Shown in pieces: positions 50,526-58,706 of a stretch of DNA of 64,000 nucleotides. Both the position numbers and the translations under genes were made by a program. This stretch comes from Clostridiaceae bacterium Marseille-Q4145. GTDB lineage: Bacteria; Bacillota; Clostridia; Lachnospirales; Lachnospiraceae. Under the pieces are notes generated by a model that was not told where the DNA came from, ran no database searches, and was given only the letters and a program-made list of their open reading frames with translations. Numbering within the stretch: position 1 is the first letter of the stretch; each line of letters starts with the position of its first letter. The stretch covers positions 372,001 through 436,000 of the forward strand of contig JAGTTP010000002.1 of NCBI GenBank assembly GCA_018223365.1. Direction: 5' to 3'.

Positions 50526-51902
50526 CTACTCAGCTGCAGTCAGGAACTCAGACTTCACATAGCCTTCTTTTCCATCCTGCTCAGTGCAGCGGATCTGTAC
50601 CCACTCCTGAGATGCATCACCTACAACCTCCACCGTCTCACCGTTGGTCACTTTGGTTACAATGCTGCTGTCCGTGCTCGCTTCACTGCGGACATTAACA
50701 GAGCTTGCGCTTACCTTCATGGTTACAGTCTCCGGCTCTGCAGGTTCTTCTTCCGCCGGCTGTTCTTCTTCCGGAGTTTCCTCCTCAGAAGAATCCGCCT
50801 CTTCTGTCTGCTGATTCTCAGCCTCGCTGCTATCATCAGAGTTGCTGTCGCCATCTCCGCGAATCACCAGTTCTGCATCGCCCTCCTGGTCATCCTCTGC
50901 TTCCTGTTCCGTTGTCACAGATGCATCATTTCCTTTGCTTTTGTCCAGAAATGTTTTCACACCAAAACCAACAATTGCCACAATAACTAATGCAAGAATG
51001 ACACCGATAATGACCATTTTCTTGTTATCATCTTCCAGATCCCAGTCATAACGGTCGTCATCCTCATCTTCGTCATCCTCATCCTCGTCATCCTCGTCGT
51101 CTTCGTCGTCGAGATCTTCGTCGTCCTCATCATCCTCGTCTTCGTCGTCGGCGTCTTCTTCCTCGTCATCCTCTTCCGGCTCTTCTACTACCGGAGCAGC
51201 CTTTTTCTTCTTCGGCTTCTCAGGCTCTACTTCTACATCTGCCACAAAGTAATCAAAATCATCCTCTTTGGCAGAAGTCTCCTCCGCCTTTACACCTGAT
51301 GCGTTTGCTGCACGCTCATAGATGCCGTCTACCCACTGGTCAGATTCCGCAGTCAATACCTGGCGAAAAGCTGCTGCAATCAGTATTCTCCAGTCACTGG
51401 TGTAAACAGTTTCTCTTTCCGGCTGATTCTTTGTCAGATTCGGCAGAAGGTTTTTCACCTTTCCAAGCTCTGACTCTATTTTTTCCTCCGGAAGTCCGAA
51501 AATCTCAGAAATCTCTTTGCCGGAAAATTCATCCTGGAAAGACATCATCAGAAGAATTCTGTGCAGAAGCGGCAGCGCTGCCGGAACTGCTGCCAGTGTG
51601 CTCTTTCCGCAGTGCTGGCCTTTTACCTGTGCACTGAGCAGCTGATGATAATTCTTTCGCATTTCCTGATAATATTTCTGCCAGAACCAGTGTTCCGGCT
51701 GCTCCGGAATTGCCATGGTTCCTGCATTTTCAAAGAACGCAGCATAAAAGGTCTCCATGAAATCTGCGGTCTGCTTTTCATCCTGAAGAATCATCAGGTT
51801 TCTGCAGTATACTTCTTCATATGTTGCATCATACAACTTACGGTATCCCTGATGTTCCCCTTTTCCCAGTTCTTCCAGGGCGCGTCTCATCTCAAGTATC
51901 AT
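50526..51902 (-). CDS. Membrane protein with ECF-sigma-like N-terminus, polyacidic stretch and external SH3 domain
   Basis: 458 residues in five parts. (1) About 18-90 follow the ECF sigma region 2 pattern (YRKLYDATYEEVYCRNL, then TADFMETFYAAFFEN), and about 108-155 follow region 4 (GKEISEIFGLPEEKIESELGKV). (2) A Lys patch at 229-234. (3) Residues 241-292 hold 45 Asp/Glu out of 52. (4) One span (about 296-317) with inward N-terminus. (5) Outside, an acidic Ser/Glu/Pro linker and a bacterial SH3 domain (about 394-456: ASSVNVRSEASTDSSIV, then GYVKSEFL). It is 13 bases after gpmI and ends before the eno hairpin. The family is not recognised; a surface sensor tied to transcription is possible but inferred. 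Confidence 0.8.
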   Translation of the reverse strand: MILEMRRALEELGKGEHQGYRKLYDATYEEVYCRNLMILQDEKQTADFMETFYAAFFENAGTMAIPEQPEHWFWQKYYQEMRKNYHQLLSAQVKGQHCGKSTLAAVPAALPLLHRILLMMSFQDEFSGKEISEIFGLPEEKIESELGKVKNLLPNLTKNQPERETVYTSDWRILIAAAFRQVLTAESDQWVDGIYERAANASGVKAEETSAKEDDFDYFVADVEVEPEKPKKKKAAPVVEEPEEDDEEEDADDEDEDDEDDEDLDDEDDEDDEDEDDEDEDDDRYDWDLEDDNKKMVIIGVILALVIVAIVGFGVKTFLDKSKGNDASVTTEQEAEDDQEGDAELVIRGDGDSNSDDSSEAENQQTEEADSSEEETPEEEQPAEEEPAEPETVTMKVSASSVNVRSEASTDSSIVTKVTNGETVEVVGDASQEWVQIRCTEQDGKEGYVKSEFLTAAE

Positions 51903-51915
51903 AAAAACTCCTACC

Positions 51916-53454
51916 TTATCTTACAAGCAGAGATTTTCCTGTCATCTCTGCAGGCTGTTCCATTCCCATCAGCTCCAGAAGGGTCGGGATAATGTCTGCC
52001 AGGCATCCGCCCTCACGTAGCTTGTATGCCGGGTCTGCATTTACCAGAATGAACGGAACCGGGTTGGTGGTATGTGCGGTATAGGGCTCACCAGTCTCAT
52101 AATCTACCAGCTGCTCTGCATTTCCGTGGTCTGCGCAAATGAACATCTGTCCATCCACTTCTTTCAGTGCTGCAACTGCTTTTCCTACGCACTCATCAAC
52201 TACTTCGATTGCCTTCACTGCTGCTGCCTCTACTCCGGTATGTCCTACCATATCCGGGTTTGCAAAGTTAATAATAATCACGTCGTATTTGTCGGAACGG
52301 ATTGCTTCGCACAGACGATCGCATACTTCGTAAGCGCTCATCTCCGGCTGCAGATCGTAGGTTGCAACCTTCGGAGATTTTACAAGGATACGGTCCTCTC
52401 CCTTGTTTGGCTGCTCTACACCACCATTAAAGAAGAAGGTAACATGTGCATATTTCTCTGTCTCGGCAATACGGGCCTGGGTCTTACCATGGGCAGCCAG
52501 ATATTCGCCGAAGGTATTGTGAAGCTCAACTTTCTTAAATGCAATGATGGTATTCGGGATAGTTGCATCATACTGAGTGAAACATACATAGGTCAAATCC
52601 AGCTTCTTCTCTCTTGCGAATCCGTCAAACTCATCTGCACAGAAGGCTCTGGTGATCTCTCTTGCACGGTCCGGACGGAAGTTGAAGAAAATCACGGAAT
52701 CTTTATCCTGAATGGTTGCTACCGGCTTGCCGTCTTCCATTATAACACTCGGTTTTACAAATTCGTCATGAACTTCTTCTTTATAGGAATTTGCCACTGC
52801 ACATACCGGGCACTCTGCCGGAACGCCTTCTCCTTTGGTCAGTGCCTTGTAAGCCAGCTCTACACGATCCCAGCGGTTATCACGGTCCATTGCATAATAG
52901 CGGCCCATAACGGTAGCAATCTTACCAACGCCGATCTCTTTCATCTTATCACTTAACTGTTTTACAAAATCTTTTCCGGATGCAGGCGGAGTATCACGGC
53001 CATCCAGGAAGCAGTGAACGAAAACTTTCTCCAGCCCTTCACGTTTTGCCATTTCGAGAAGCGCATACAGATGCGTAATATGACTATGCACGCCGCCATC
53101 GGAAAGCAGTCCATAAAGATGAAGAGAAGAATTATTCTTCTTCGCATTCTCCATAGCAGTCAGAAGTGCTTCATTCTTGAAGAAATCACCATCCTGAATC
53201 TCTTTGGTAATTCTGGTCAATTCCTGATATACAATGCGGCCAGCGCCCATATTCATATGTCCTACCTCGGAGTTACCCATCTGTCCGTCCGGAAGACCTA
53301 CTGCCAGTCCACTGGCATTTCCTTTTACAAACGGATATTCTTTCATCAGCTGATCCATTACCGGGGTAGCTGCCTCCGCAATGGCATTTCCATCTTTTCT
53401 GTCATTCAGTCCATAACCGTCCAGAATCATCAACACTGTTGGTTTTTTACTCAT
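51916..53454 (-). CDS. gpmI: 2,3-bisphosphoglycerate-independent phosphoglycerate mutase
   Basis: A Mn2+-dependent alkaline-phosphatase-superfamily mutase joining 3- and 2-phosphoglycerate. It starts SKKPTVLMILDGYGLNDR, with the phosphoserine site GQMGNSEVGHMNMGAGR (about residue 60), HCFLDGRDTPP, FNFRPDRAREITRAF, and the late metal motifs NFANPDMVGHTG and CADHGNAEQ. The ATG at 53454 follows AAGGAG and gives 512 residues; the frame open further upstream crosses the promoter. It has its own promoter and leads into the SH3 gene and eno. Confidence 0.96.
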   Translation of the reverse strand: MSKKPTVLMILDGYGLNDRKDGNAIAEAATPVMDQLMKEYPFVKGNASGLAVGLPDGQMGNSEVGHMNMGAGRIVYQELTRITKEIQDGDFFKNEALLTAMENAKKNNSSLHLYGLLSDGGVHSHITHLYALLEMAKREGLEKVFVHCFLDGRDTPPASGKDFVKQLSDKMKEIGVGKIATVMGRYYAMDRDNRWDRVELAYKALTKGEGVPAECPVCAVANSYKEEVHDEFVKPSVIMEDGKPVATIQDKDSVIFFNFRPDRAREITRAFCADEFDGFAREKKLDLTYVCFTQYDATIPNTIIAFKKVELHNTFGEYLAAHGKTQARIAETEKYAHVTFFFNGGVEQPNKGEDRILVKSPKVATYDLQPEMSAYEVCDRLCEAIRSDKYDVIIINFANPDMVGHTGVEAAAVKAIEVVDECVGKAVAALKEVDGQMFICADHGNAEQLVDYETGEPYTAHTTNPVPFILVNADPAYKLREGGCLADIIPTLLELMGMEQPAEMTGKSLLVR

Positions 53455-53484
53455 TCTTTTATCTCCTTTATCATCTATCTTTAG

Positions 53485-53553
53485 AGGCCTGTCTTCAGGA
53501 CAAGCCTGTAACCAGCCATATGTCATTGTACATGAAGTCCGCGCAACATGCAA
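53485..53553 (-). promoter_or_regulatory. gpmI promoter and leader hairpin
   Basis: Minus-strand TTGCAT (53548-53553), 17 bases, TACAAT (53525-53530). In the leader AGGCTTGTC and GACAGGCCT form a 9-base stem with one mismatch (53485-53507). This promoter would serve gpmI, the SH3 gene and, by read-through, eno. Confidence 0.6.
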
Positions 53554-53581
53554 GCAATCACAACACGATTTCAGACTTTTT

Positions 53582-54439
53582 TCACTGCTGTGCCGGAACC
53601 CTTGGCAGATCCGGATGTTCTCCTGACCATCCCATCTGGGGCAGTCCCCGCAGAAACCAGAGATCTTCCTCTTCAATGGAAAATTCCGGCAATTCCAGAT
53701 TCTGTCTCATTCGCTCCGGCACTGATGCCTTGGGAATCACACCAATTCCCAGCTGCAAGAGAAACCTTAACAAAAATTGAGCCGCTGATACCTGATATTT
53801 CTCAGCCATCTTCTGTACCTGCTCCTGTTCCATAATTCTTCTTCTGCCCAAGGGGCTCCAGGCCTGTACCAGAATCTGATGCTCTTTGCAATAAGCAACT
53901 GCGGCTTCCTGCAAATAACCCGCATGTAATTCCAGCTGATCTACCATCGGCTGAATCTCTGCTGTCTTTTGAATATTTACCAGATGATGGGGAAGAAAAT
54001 TGCTGACACCAATGGCCCGTACTTTTCCTTCTTTATATAATTCTTCCAGGGCTCTCCAGCTCTCCCGGTCCAGTTCTTTCCAGTCTGCAGATTCCGGATC
54101 CGGTTTTGGCCAGTGCAGCAGACAAAGATCAAGATAATCAGTCTGCAAGCGTTCCAATGATTCCTGAAAGCTTATTTTCGTATTCTCATAACCCAGATTG
54201 GTCTTCCATACTTTCGAGGTAAGGAAGATCTCTTTTCGGGAAATGCCACTCCGGGCCATGGCTTTTCCTACCTGTTCTTCATTTTTATAAGCAGCTGCTG
54301 TATCCAGAAGACGATATCCAGTCTCCAATGCCTGACCGATCACCCGTTCATCACTTCCGTCAGTGCTCTTATACGTACCAAATCCAATTTTCGGCATTTT
54401 CACGCCATTTGACAGTACAAAATAATTCTCCATCTTCAT
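53582..54439 (-). CDS. Aldo/keto reductase
   Basis: An NADPH-dependent TIM-barrel reductase of 285 residues. The catalytic tetrad is present: Asp in RLLDTAAAYKNEE (with Tyr), Lys in FLTSKVW and His in LLHWPKP. The NADP-binding end GVIPKASVPERMRQN is intact. The closest types are YvgN/DkgA-like reductases acting on methylglyoxal and other aldehydes. It sits between tpiA and gpmI, where triose phosphates can give rise to methylglyoxal, so a detoxifying role is plausible but inferred. A second ATG lies two codons in. Confidence 0.9.
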   Translation of the reverse strand: MKMENYFVLSNGVKMPKIGFGTYKSTDGSDERVIGQALETGYRLLDTAAAYKNEEQVGKAMARSGISRKEIFLTSKVWKTNLGYENTKISFQESLERLQTDYLDLCLLHWPKPDPESADWKELDRESWRALEELYKEGKVRAIGVSNFLPHHLVNIQKTAEIQPMVDQLELHAGYLQEAAVAYCKEHQILVQAWSPLGRRRIMEQEQVQKMAEKYQVSAAQFLLRFLLQLGIGVIPKASVPERMRQNLELPEFSIEEEDLWFLRGLPQMGWSGEHPDLPRVPAQQ

Positions 54440-54459
54440 TCCTCTTCTTTATGCAAAGA

Positions 54460-54483
54460 GAGAGAAGACAAACGCCTTCTCTC
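54460..54483 (-). terminator. Weak hairpin after tpiA
   Basis: GAGAGAAG and CTTCTCTC form an 8-base stem with an 8-base loop between tpiA and the aldo/keto reductase gene; the 3' side is only moderately U-rich. Confidence 0.4.
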
Positions 54484-54508
54484 CCTCTCACTTCATTTCT
54501 GCAATGAA

Positions 54509-55258
54509 TTATTTCCAGTTTACAATTTTTCCAAAGTCCGGTTTCAGAGCAGCGCCGCCTACCAGGCCGCCGTCGATATCCGGCTGTACGAACAGTTCCG
54601 GAGCAGTTGCAGCGTTTACAGATCCGCCGTACTGGATACGGATAGCTTCTGCAGTTGCCTCATCATAGATCTCTGCGATGCACTCACGGATGCCCTTGCA
54701 TACTTCCTGAGCCTGCTCAGTAGTAGCGGTCTTTCCGGTTCCGATAGCCCAGATCGGCTCGTAAGCGATCACTGCGGTCTTAGCCTGCTCTGCAGTTACA
54801 CCAAGGAAACCAACCTTAACCTGCTGACGGATGAAGTCCATGGTAACGCCCTGCTCTCTCTGAGTCAGAGTCTCGCCACAGCACATGATCGGGGTCAGGC
54901 CGTGCTCAAATGCTTTCAGCATTTTCTTATTAACAGTCTCGCTGGTCTCTGCGAAGTACTCTCTTCTCTCAGAGTGTCCAAGGATAACGTATTTTACACC
55001 TACATCAGTCAGCATGTTCGGGGAAATCTCTCCGGTGTAAGCACCTTTCTCCTCGAAGTACATGTTCTCTGCACCAACCTGGATGTTGGAACCTTTTGCA
55101 GCTTCCATAACCGGGATGATATCGATAGCCGGTACGCAGAATACTACGTCAGCGTCCTCAGTAGCTACCAGCGGCTTTAAAGTGTTTACCAGTTCTACTG
55201 CCTCGCTGGGAGTCATGTTCATTTTCCAGTTTCCAGCAATGATTTTCTTTCTTGCCAT
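54509..55258 (-). CDS. tpiA: Triosephosphate isomerase
   Basis: Interconverts dihydroxyacetone phosphate and glyceraldehyde 3-phosphate. It begins ARKKIIAGNWKMNMTPSEA (catalytic Lys), with VILGHSERREYF (catalytic His, about 97), VIAYEPIWAIGTGKTAT (catalytic Glu, about 168) and the phosphate-binding end QYGGSVNAATAPELF and IDGGLVGGAAL. 249 residues is standard. It follows pgk by 39 bases. Confidence 0.98.
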   Translation of the reverse strand: MARKKIIAGNWKMNMTPSEAVELVNTLKPLVATEDADVVFCVPAIDIIPVMEAAKGSNIQVGAENMYFEEKGAYTGEISPNMLTDVGVKYVILGHSERREYFAETSETVNKKMLKAFEHGLTPIMCCGETLTQREQGVTMDFIRQQVKVGFLGVTAEQAKTAVIAYEPIWAIGTGKTATTEQAQEVCKGIRECIAEIYDEATAEAIRIQYGGSVNAATAPELFVQPDIDGGLVGGAALKPDFGKIVNWK

Positions 55259-55297
55259 TGTTATGTTCCTCCTAAAAAATATATATCAATGCTAATT

Positions 55298-56521
55298 CTA
55301 TTTATCGTCTGCTGCCATAACGCCCGGAAGCTCTTTGCCCTCCAGGAACTCAAGGGAAGCTCCGCCACCGGTGGAAATATGGCTCATCTTATCGCCAAAT
55401 CCAAGAGTGTTGACTGCTGCCGCGGAATCTCCACCACCGATAATGGTAGTAGCATCGGTCTCTGCCAGTGCTTTTGCAACTGCGATGGTTCCTTTTGCAA
55501 GGATCGGGTTCTCGAATACACCCATCGGTCCGTTCCAAACAACGGTCTTAGCAGATTTTACTGCCTCTGCATAAAGCTCAGCAGTCTTCGGTCCGATATC
55601 CAGACCCATCTTGTCAGCCGGGATTGCCTTGCTGTCAACAACCTCAACAGCGATCTCAGCGTCGATCGGGTTCGGGAATGCTGCTGCAATGGTAGTATCT
55701 ACCGGAAGAAGCAGTTTCTTTCCAAGCTTCTCAGCTTTCTCGATCATCTCTTTGCAGTAATCCAGTTTGGTATCATCTACCAGAGAAGTACCAACTTCTG
55801 CGCCCTGTGCTTTCAGGAAGGTATAAGCCATTCCGCCGCCGATGATCAGGGTATCGCATTTCTCCAGAAGGTTGGAGATTACGTTCAGCTTATCAGCAAC
55901 CTTTGCACCGCCAAGGATAGCAACGAAAGGACGAACCGGGTTCTCTACAGCGTTGCCAAGGAAGTTAATCTCTTTCTCCATCAGGTATCCAACTACATTC
56001 TGTCCGCCTTTTGCGGTGATGAATTTGGTTACGCCTGCAACAGAAGCATGTGCTCTGTGGGAAGATCCGAATGCGTCACATACATAGATGTCAGCCAGGT
56101 CAGCCAGCTCTTTGCTGAACTCCTCACCGTTCTTGGTCTCTTCTGCACCACGGAAACGGGTATTCTGAAGAAGAACTACATCTCCGTCTTTCATGTTCTC
56201 AACAGCTTTGGTAGCTGCCTCTCCGGTTACATGATAATCGGATACAAATACAACCTCTTTGCCAAGTTTCTCGGAAAGACGTTTTGCAACCGGTGCAAGG
56301 GACTCTCCCTCGTTCGGGCCGTTCTTTACTTTTCCAAGATGGGAGCAGAGAATTACTTTTCCTCCGTCAGCGATGAGCTTTTTGATGGTCGGAAGTGCTG
56401 CTACGATACGGGTCTCATCTGTGATCACGCCATCTTTCAGCGGAACGTTGAAATCGCATCTAACCAGGACACGTTTGCCCTTTGCGTTGATATCATCGAT
56501 AGATTTCTTATTTAATGACAT
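55298..56521 (-). CDS. pgk: Phosphoglycerate kinase
   Basis: Makes ATP from 1,3-bisphosphoglycerate. N-terminal substrate motif RVLVRCDFNVPLKDG, ILCSHLGKVKNG, the central hinge and the C-terminal nucleotide motif NGPMGVFENP, then TTIIGGGDSAAAVNTLG and HISTGGGASLEFLEGKELPG. 407 residues is slightly longer than the common 394-400. No promoter is seen between it and the gap terminator, so it depends on read-through from gap. Confidence 0.98.
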   Translation of the reverse strand: MSLNKKSIDDINAKGKRVLVRCDFNVPLKDGVITDETRIVAALPTIKKLIADGGKVILCSHLGKVKNGPNEGESLAPVAKRLSEKLGKEVVFVSDYHVTGEAATKAVENMKDGDVVLLQNTRFRGAEETKNGEEFSKELADLADIYVCDAFGSSHRAHASVAGVTKFITAKGGQNVVGYLMEKEINFLGNAVENPVRPFVAILGGAKVADKLNVISNLLEKCDTLIIGGGMAYTFLKAQGAEVGTSLVDDTKLDYCKEMIEKAEKLGKKLLLPVDTTIAAAFPNPIDAEIAVEVVDSKAIPADKMGLDIGPKTAELYAEAVKSAKTVVWNGPMGVFENPILAKGTIAVAKALAETDATTIIGGGDSAAAVNTLGFGDKMSHISTGGGASLEFLEGKELPGVMAADDK

Positions 56522-56553
56522 TTGAAAATGCCTCCATTTCTTTCTGGATTAAA

Positions 56554-56584
56554 AAAAGGTCCGGTCCTGAAGACCGGACCTTTT
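56554..56584 (-). terminator. Terminator between gap and pgk
   Basis: A 13-base perfect stem (GGTCCGGTC core with flanking A/T) around a 5-base loop is followed on the minus strand by seven T. It lies 26 bases after gap and some 30 bases before the pgk start, so part of the transcription must pass through it. Confidence 0.85.
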
Positions 56585-56610
56585 GAGGTCTTAAAATCGT
56601 TTTGCTAGTC

Positions 56611-57624
56611 TTATGCTAACTCAGCGAAATATTTGATAGTACGAACCATCTGAGAAACATAGGAGTTCTCGTTATCATACCAAGAAACAACCTCTACCTG
56701 GGTCTTTCCATCCGGAAGCGGGGAAACCATAGTCTGGGTAGCATCGAACAGAGAACCAAATCTCATACCAACGATATCGCTGGATACGATCTCATCCTCG
56801 TTGTATCCGAAGGACTCAGTAGCTGCTGCTTTCATAGCTGCGTTGATCTCTTCTTTGGTTACAGCTTTGTCTACAACTGCGAACAGAAGAGTAGTAGATC
56901 CGGTCGGGGTCGGTACACGCTGAGCAGCACCGATCAGTTTGCCGTTCAGTTCCGGAATAACAAGACCGATTGCTTTTGCAGCACCAGTGCTGTTCGGAAC
57001 GATGTTGATTGCGCCTGCACGGCTTCTTCTCAGATCGCCTTTTCTCTGCGGTCCGTCAAGGATCATCTGATCACCAGTGTAAGCATGGATGGTGCACATG
57101 ATACCGGACTCGATCGGAGCCAGATCGTTCAGAGCTTTTGCCATCGGTGCCAGGCAGTTGGTGGTACAGGAAGCTGCGGAAATAACAGTATCCTCTTTGG
57201 TCAGGGTCTCATGGTTTACATTGTATACGATAGTCGGCAGATCGTTTCCAGCCGGAGCAGAGATAACAACTTTCTTAGCGCCTGCAGCGATATGAGCAGA
57301 AGCTTTCTCTTTAGAGGTGTAGAATCCGGTACACTCCAGAACTACATCTACGCCGATCTCTCCCCACGGAAGCTCAGCTGCGTTAGCTTTTGCATAAATT
57401 TTGATCTCTTTTCCGTCAACGATGATGGAATCTTCGGTTGCAGATACGGTATCAGCCAGAGCGTATTTACCCTGAGAAGAATCGTATTTCAGAAGATGAG
57501 CAAGCATTTTCGGGGAAGTAAGGTCGTTGATTGCTACAACCTCATATCCTTCTGCGCCAAACATCTGTCTGAATGCCAGACGGCCAATACGTCCGAATCC
57601 ATTGATAGCTACTTTTACTGCCAT
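56611..57624 (-). CDS. gap: Glyceraldehyde-3-phosphate dehydrogenase, NAD-type
   Basis: Oxidative phosphorylation of glyceraldehyde 3-phosphate. NAD-binding start VKVAINGFGRIGRLAFRQMF, catalytic cysteine in SAASCTTNCLAPMAKAL (about 153), histidine in the GDLRRSRAGAINIVPNSTGAAKA region, and the C-terminal SWYDNENSYVSQMVRTIKYF. 337 residues is standard. ATG follows TAGGAGG. It heads the lower-glycolysis block and has its own promoter and leader hairpin. Confidence 0.98.
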   Translation of the reverse strand: MAVKVAINGFGRIGRLAFRQMFGAEGYEVVAINDLTSPKMLAHLLKYDSSQGKYALADTVSATEDSIIVDGKEIKIYAKANAAELPWGEIGVDVVLECTGFYTSKEKASAHIAAGAKKVVISAPAGNDLPTIVYNVNHETLTKEDTVISAASCTTNCLAPMAKALNDLAPIESGIMCTIHAYTGDQMILDGPQRKGDLRRSRAGAINIVPNSTGAAKAIGLVIPELNGKLIGAAQRVPTPTGSTTLLFAVVDKAVTKEEINAAMKAAATESFGYNEDEIVSSDIVGMRFGSLFDATQTMVSPLPDGKTQVEVVSWYDNENSYVSQMVRTIKYFAELA

Positions 57625-57661
57625 GATTAATTCCTCCTAAAAGTTGAAAATGATAAATTTC

Positions 57662-57740
57662 TGATCCTTTAACTCTTACTATGATTGTTAAAAGATCATC
57701 AACCGTTACTTATTTTAACTGCTTTGTCCAAAAATATCAA
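57662..57740 (-). promoter_or_regulatory. gap promoter and leader hairpin
   Basis: Minus-strand TTGATA (57735-57740), 17 bases, TAAAAT (57712-57717). In the leader TGATCTTTTAAC (57687-57698) and GTTAAAGGATCA (57662-57673) form a 12-base stem with one G-U pair and a 13-base loop, upstream of the gap ribosome binding site. Confidence 0.6.
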
Positions 57741-57836
57741 TACCTAATTGAAAAGATTCTCTATTTTCTTTCTTTACTTTATGATCATAATCCTCTATCA
57801 TTGGGAAAGAATGATTTACACAGGAGGAAATTTCCT

Positions 57837-58643
57837 TTGAATATTTTATCTGACTGTCATGTACATACTTCTTTTTCCGGTGACTCCAGCGCTTCTCCTG
57901 AGTCCGTAATTGAGCATGCTCTTGATCTCCATATGGCGCATCTGTGCCTGACGGATCATATGGATTACGACTATGTGGAGGACGGTCTGTGTTTTGAATT
58001 TGACCCCAAACTGTATTTCCAGCAGCTTACCGCCCTGCGTTCCCGTTATCAGGACAGAATTGATCTGAACATTGGGATTGAGCTGGGACTGCAGCCTTAT
58101 TTAAACAAACGTCACCACAACCTGATCTTTTCCTACCCCTTTGACTTTGTCATTGGATCCATCCATCTGGTGAATGGAAAGGATCCTTACTATCCTTCTT
58201 ATTTTGAAGGCCGGGAAGAAACGGAAGGTTATATGGAATATTTTGAATGCTGCCTGCAGAATCTGGAAGCTTACTGCAACTTCGATACGTTGGGCCATCT
58301 GGATTACGTTGTACGCTACGGTCCTAATCAGAACCGGGATTACCATTATGCACAGTATCAGGAAATTCTGGATGCGATTCTGAAATATCTGGTAAAGAAA
58401 GATATCGGTCTGGAAGTCAATACCGGCGGTTTTAAATATGGACTGGGAACAACAAATCCCTGCCCGGAAATTATCCGCCGTTACAAAGAACTGGGCGGCA
58501 AAATCATCACCCTTGGCTCCGATGCCCACGAACCCAACTATCTGGCTTATGAGTTTGACAGAGCAGCAGAACTGATCCGTTCCTGCGGATTTTCATCCTA
58601 CTTTATCTTCAAAAACCGGATTCCCACGGAATTGCCATTATAA
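57837..58643 (+). CDS. PHP-domain histidinol-phosphatase (HisJ family)
   Basis: A polymerase-and-histidinol-phosphatase domain hydrolase. The metal motifs appear in order: DCHVHTSFSGDS (about residues 6-17), LTDHMDYDY (about 43), IGIELG, VIGSIHLVNG and the late GSDAHEP. Best start is the TTG at 57837 (MNILSDCHVH), 9 bases after AGGAGG; the frame open upstream to 57681 is in the divergent gap promoter region. 268 residues is typical. No other his gene is nearby, so histidine synthesis is likely but another phosphoester is possible. Confidence 0.85.
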   Translation: MNILSDCHVHTSFSGDSSASPESVIEHALDLHMAHLCLTDHMDYDYVEDGLCFEFDPKLYFQQLTALRSRYQDRIDLNIGIELGLQPYLNKRHHNLIFSYPFDFVIGSIHLVNGKDPYYPSYFEGREETEGYMEYFECCLQNLEAYCNFDTLGHLDYVVRYGPNQNRDYHYAQYQEILDAILKYLVKKDIGLEVNTGGFKYGLGTTNPCPEIIRRYKELGGKIITLGSDAHEPNYLAYEFDRAAELIRSCGFSSYFIFKNRIPTELPL

Positions 58644-58663
58644 TTCCTATGTAAATCACGCAA

Positions 58664-58701
58664 AAAAATCCTCTGAAGGATCTCTTCCTCAGAGGATTTT
58701 T
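58664..58701. terminator. Bidirectional terminator between the PHP phosphatase and mnmA
   Basis: AAAAATCCTCTGA pairs with TCAGAGGATTTTT around a 12-base loop, so there is a U run on both strands between two converging genes. Confidence 0.88.
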
Positions 58702-58706
58702 CATTA

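Noticed and set aside
51040..51180. Repetitive GATGA/TCGTC-type DNA that could look like a satellite or CRISPR-like repeat
   Set aside because: The units are codons for the Asp/Glu run of the SH3 protein, in frame, with no constant spacer length.
55289..56515. A 408-codon open frame on the plus strand opposite pgk
   Set aside because: Antisense shadow of a highly expressed gene; no start signal or recognisable domain.
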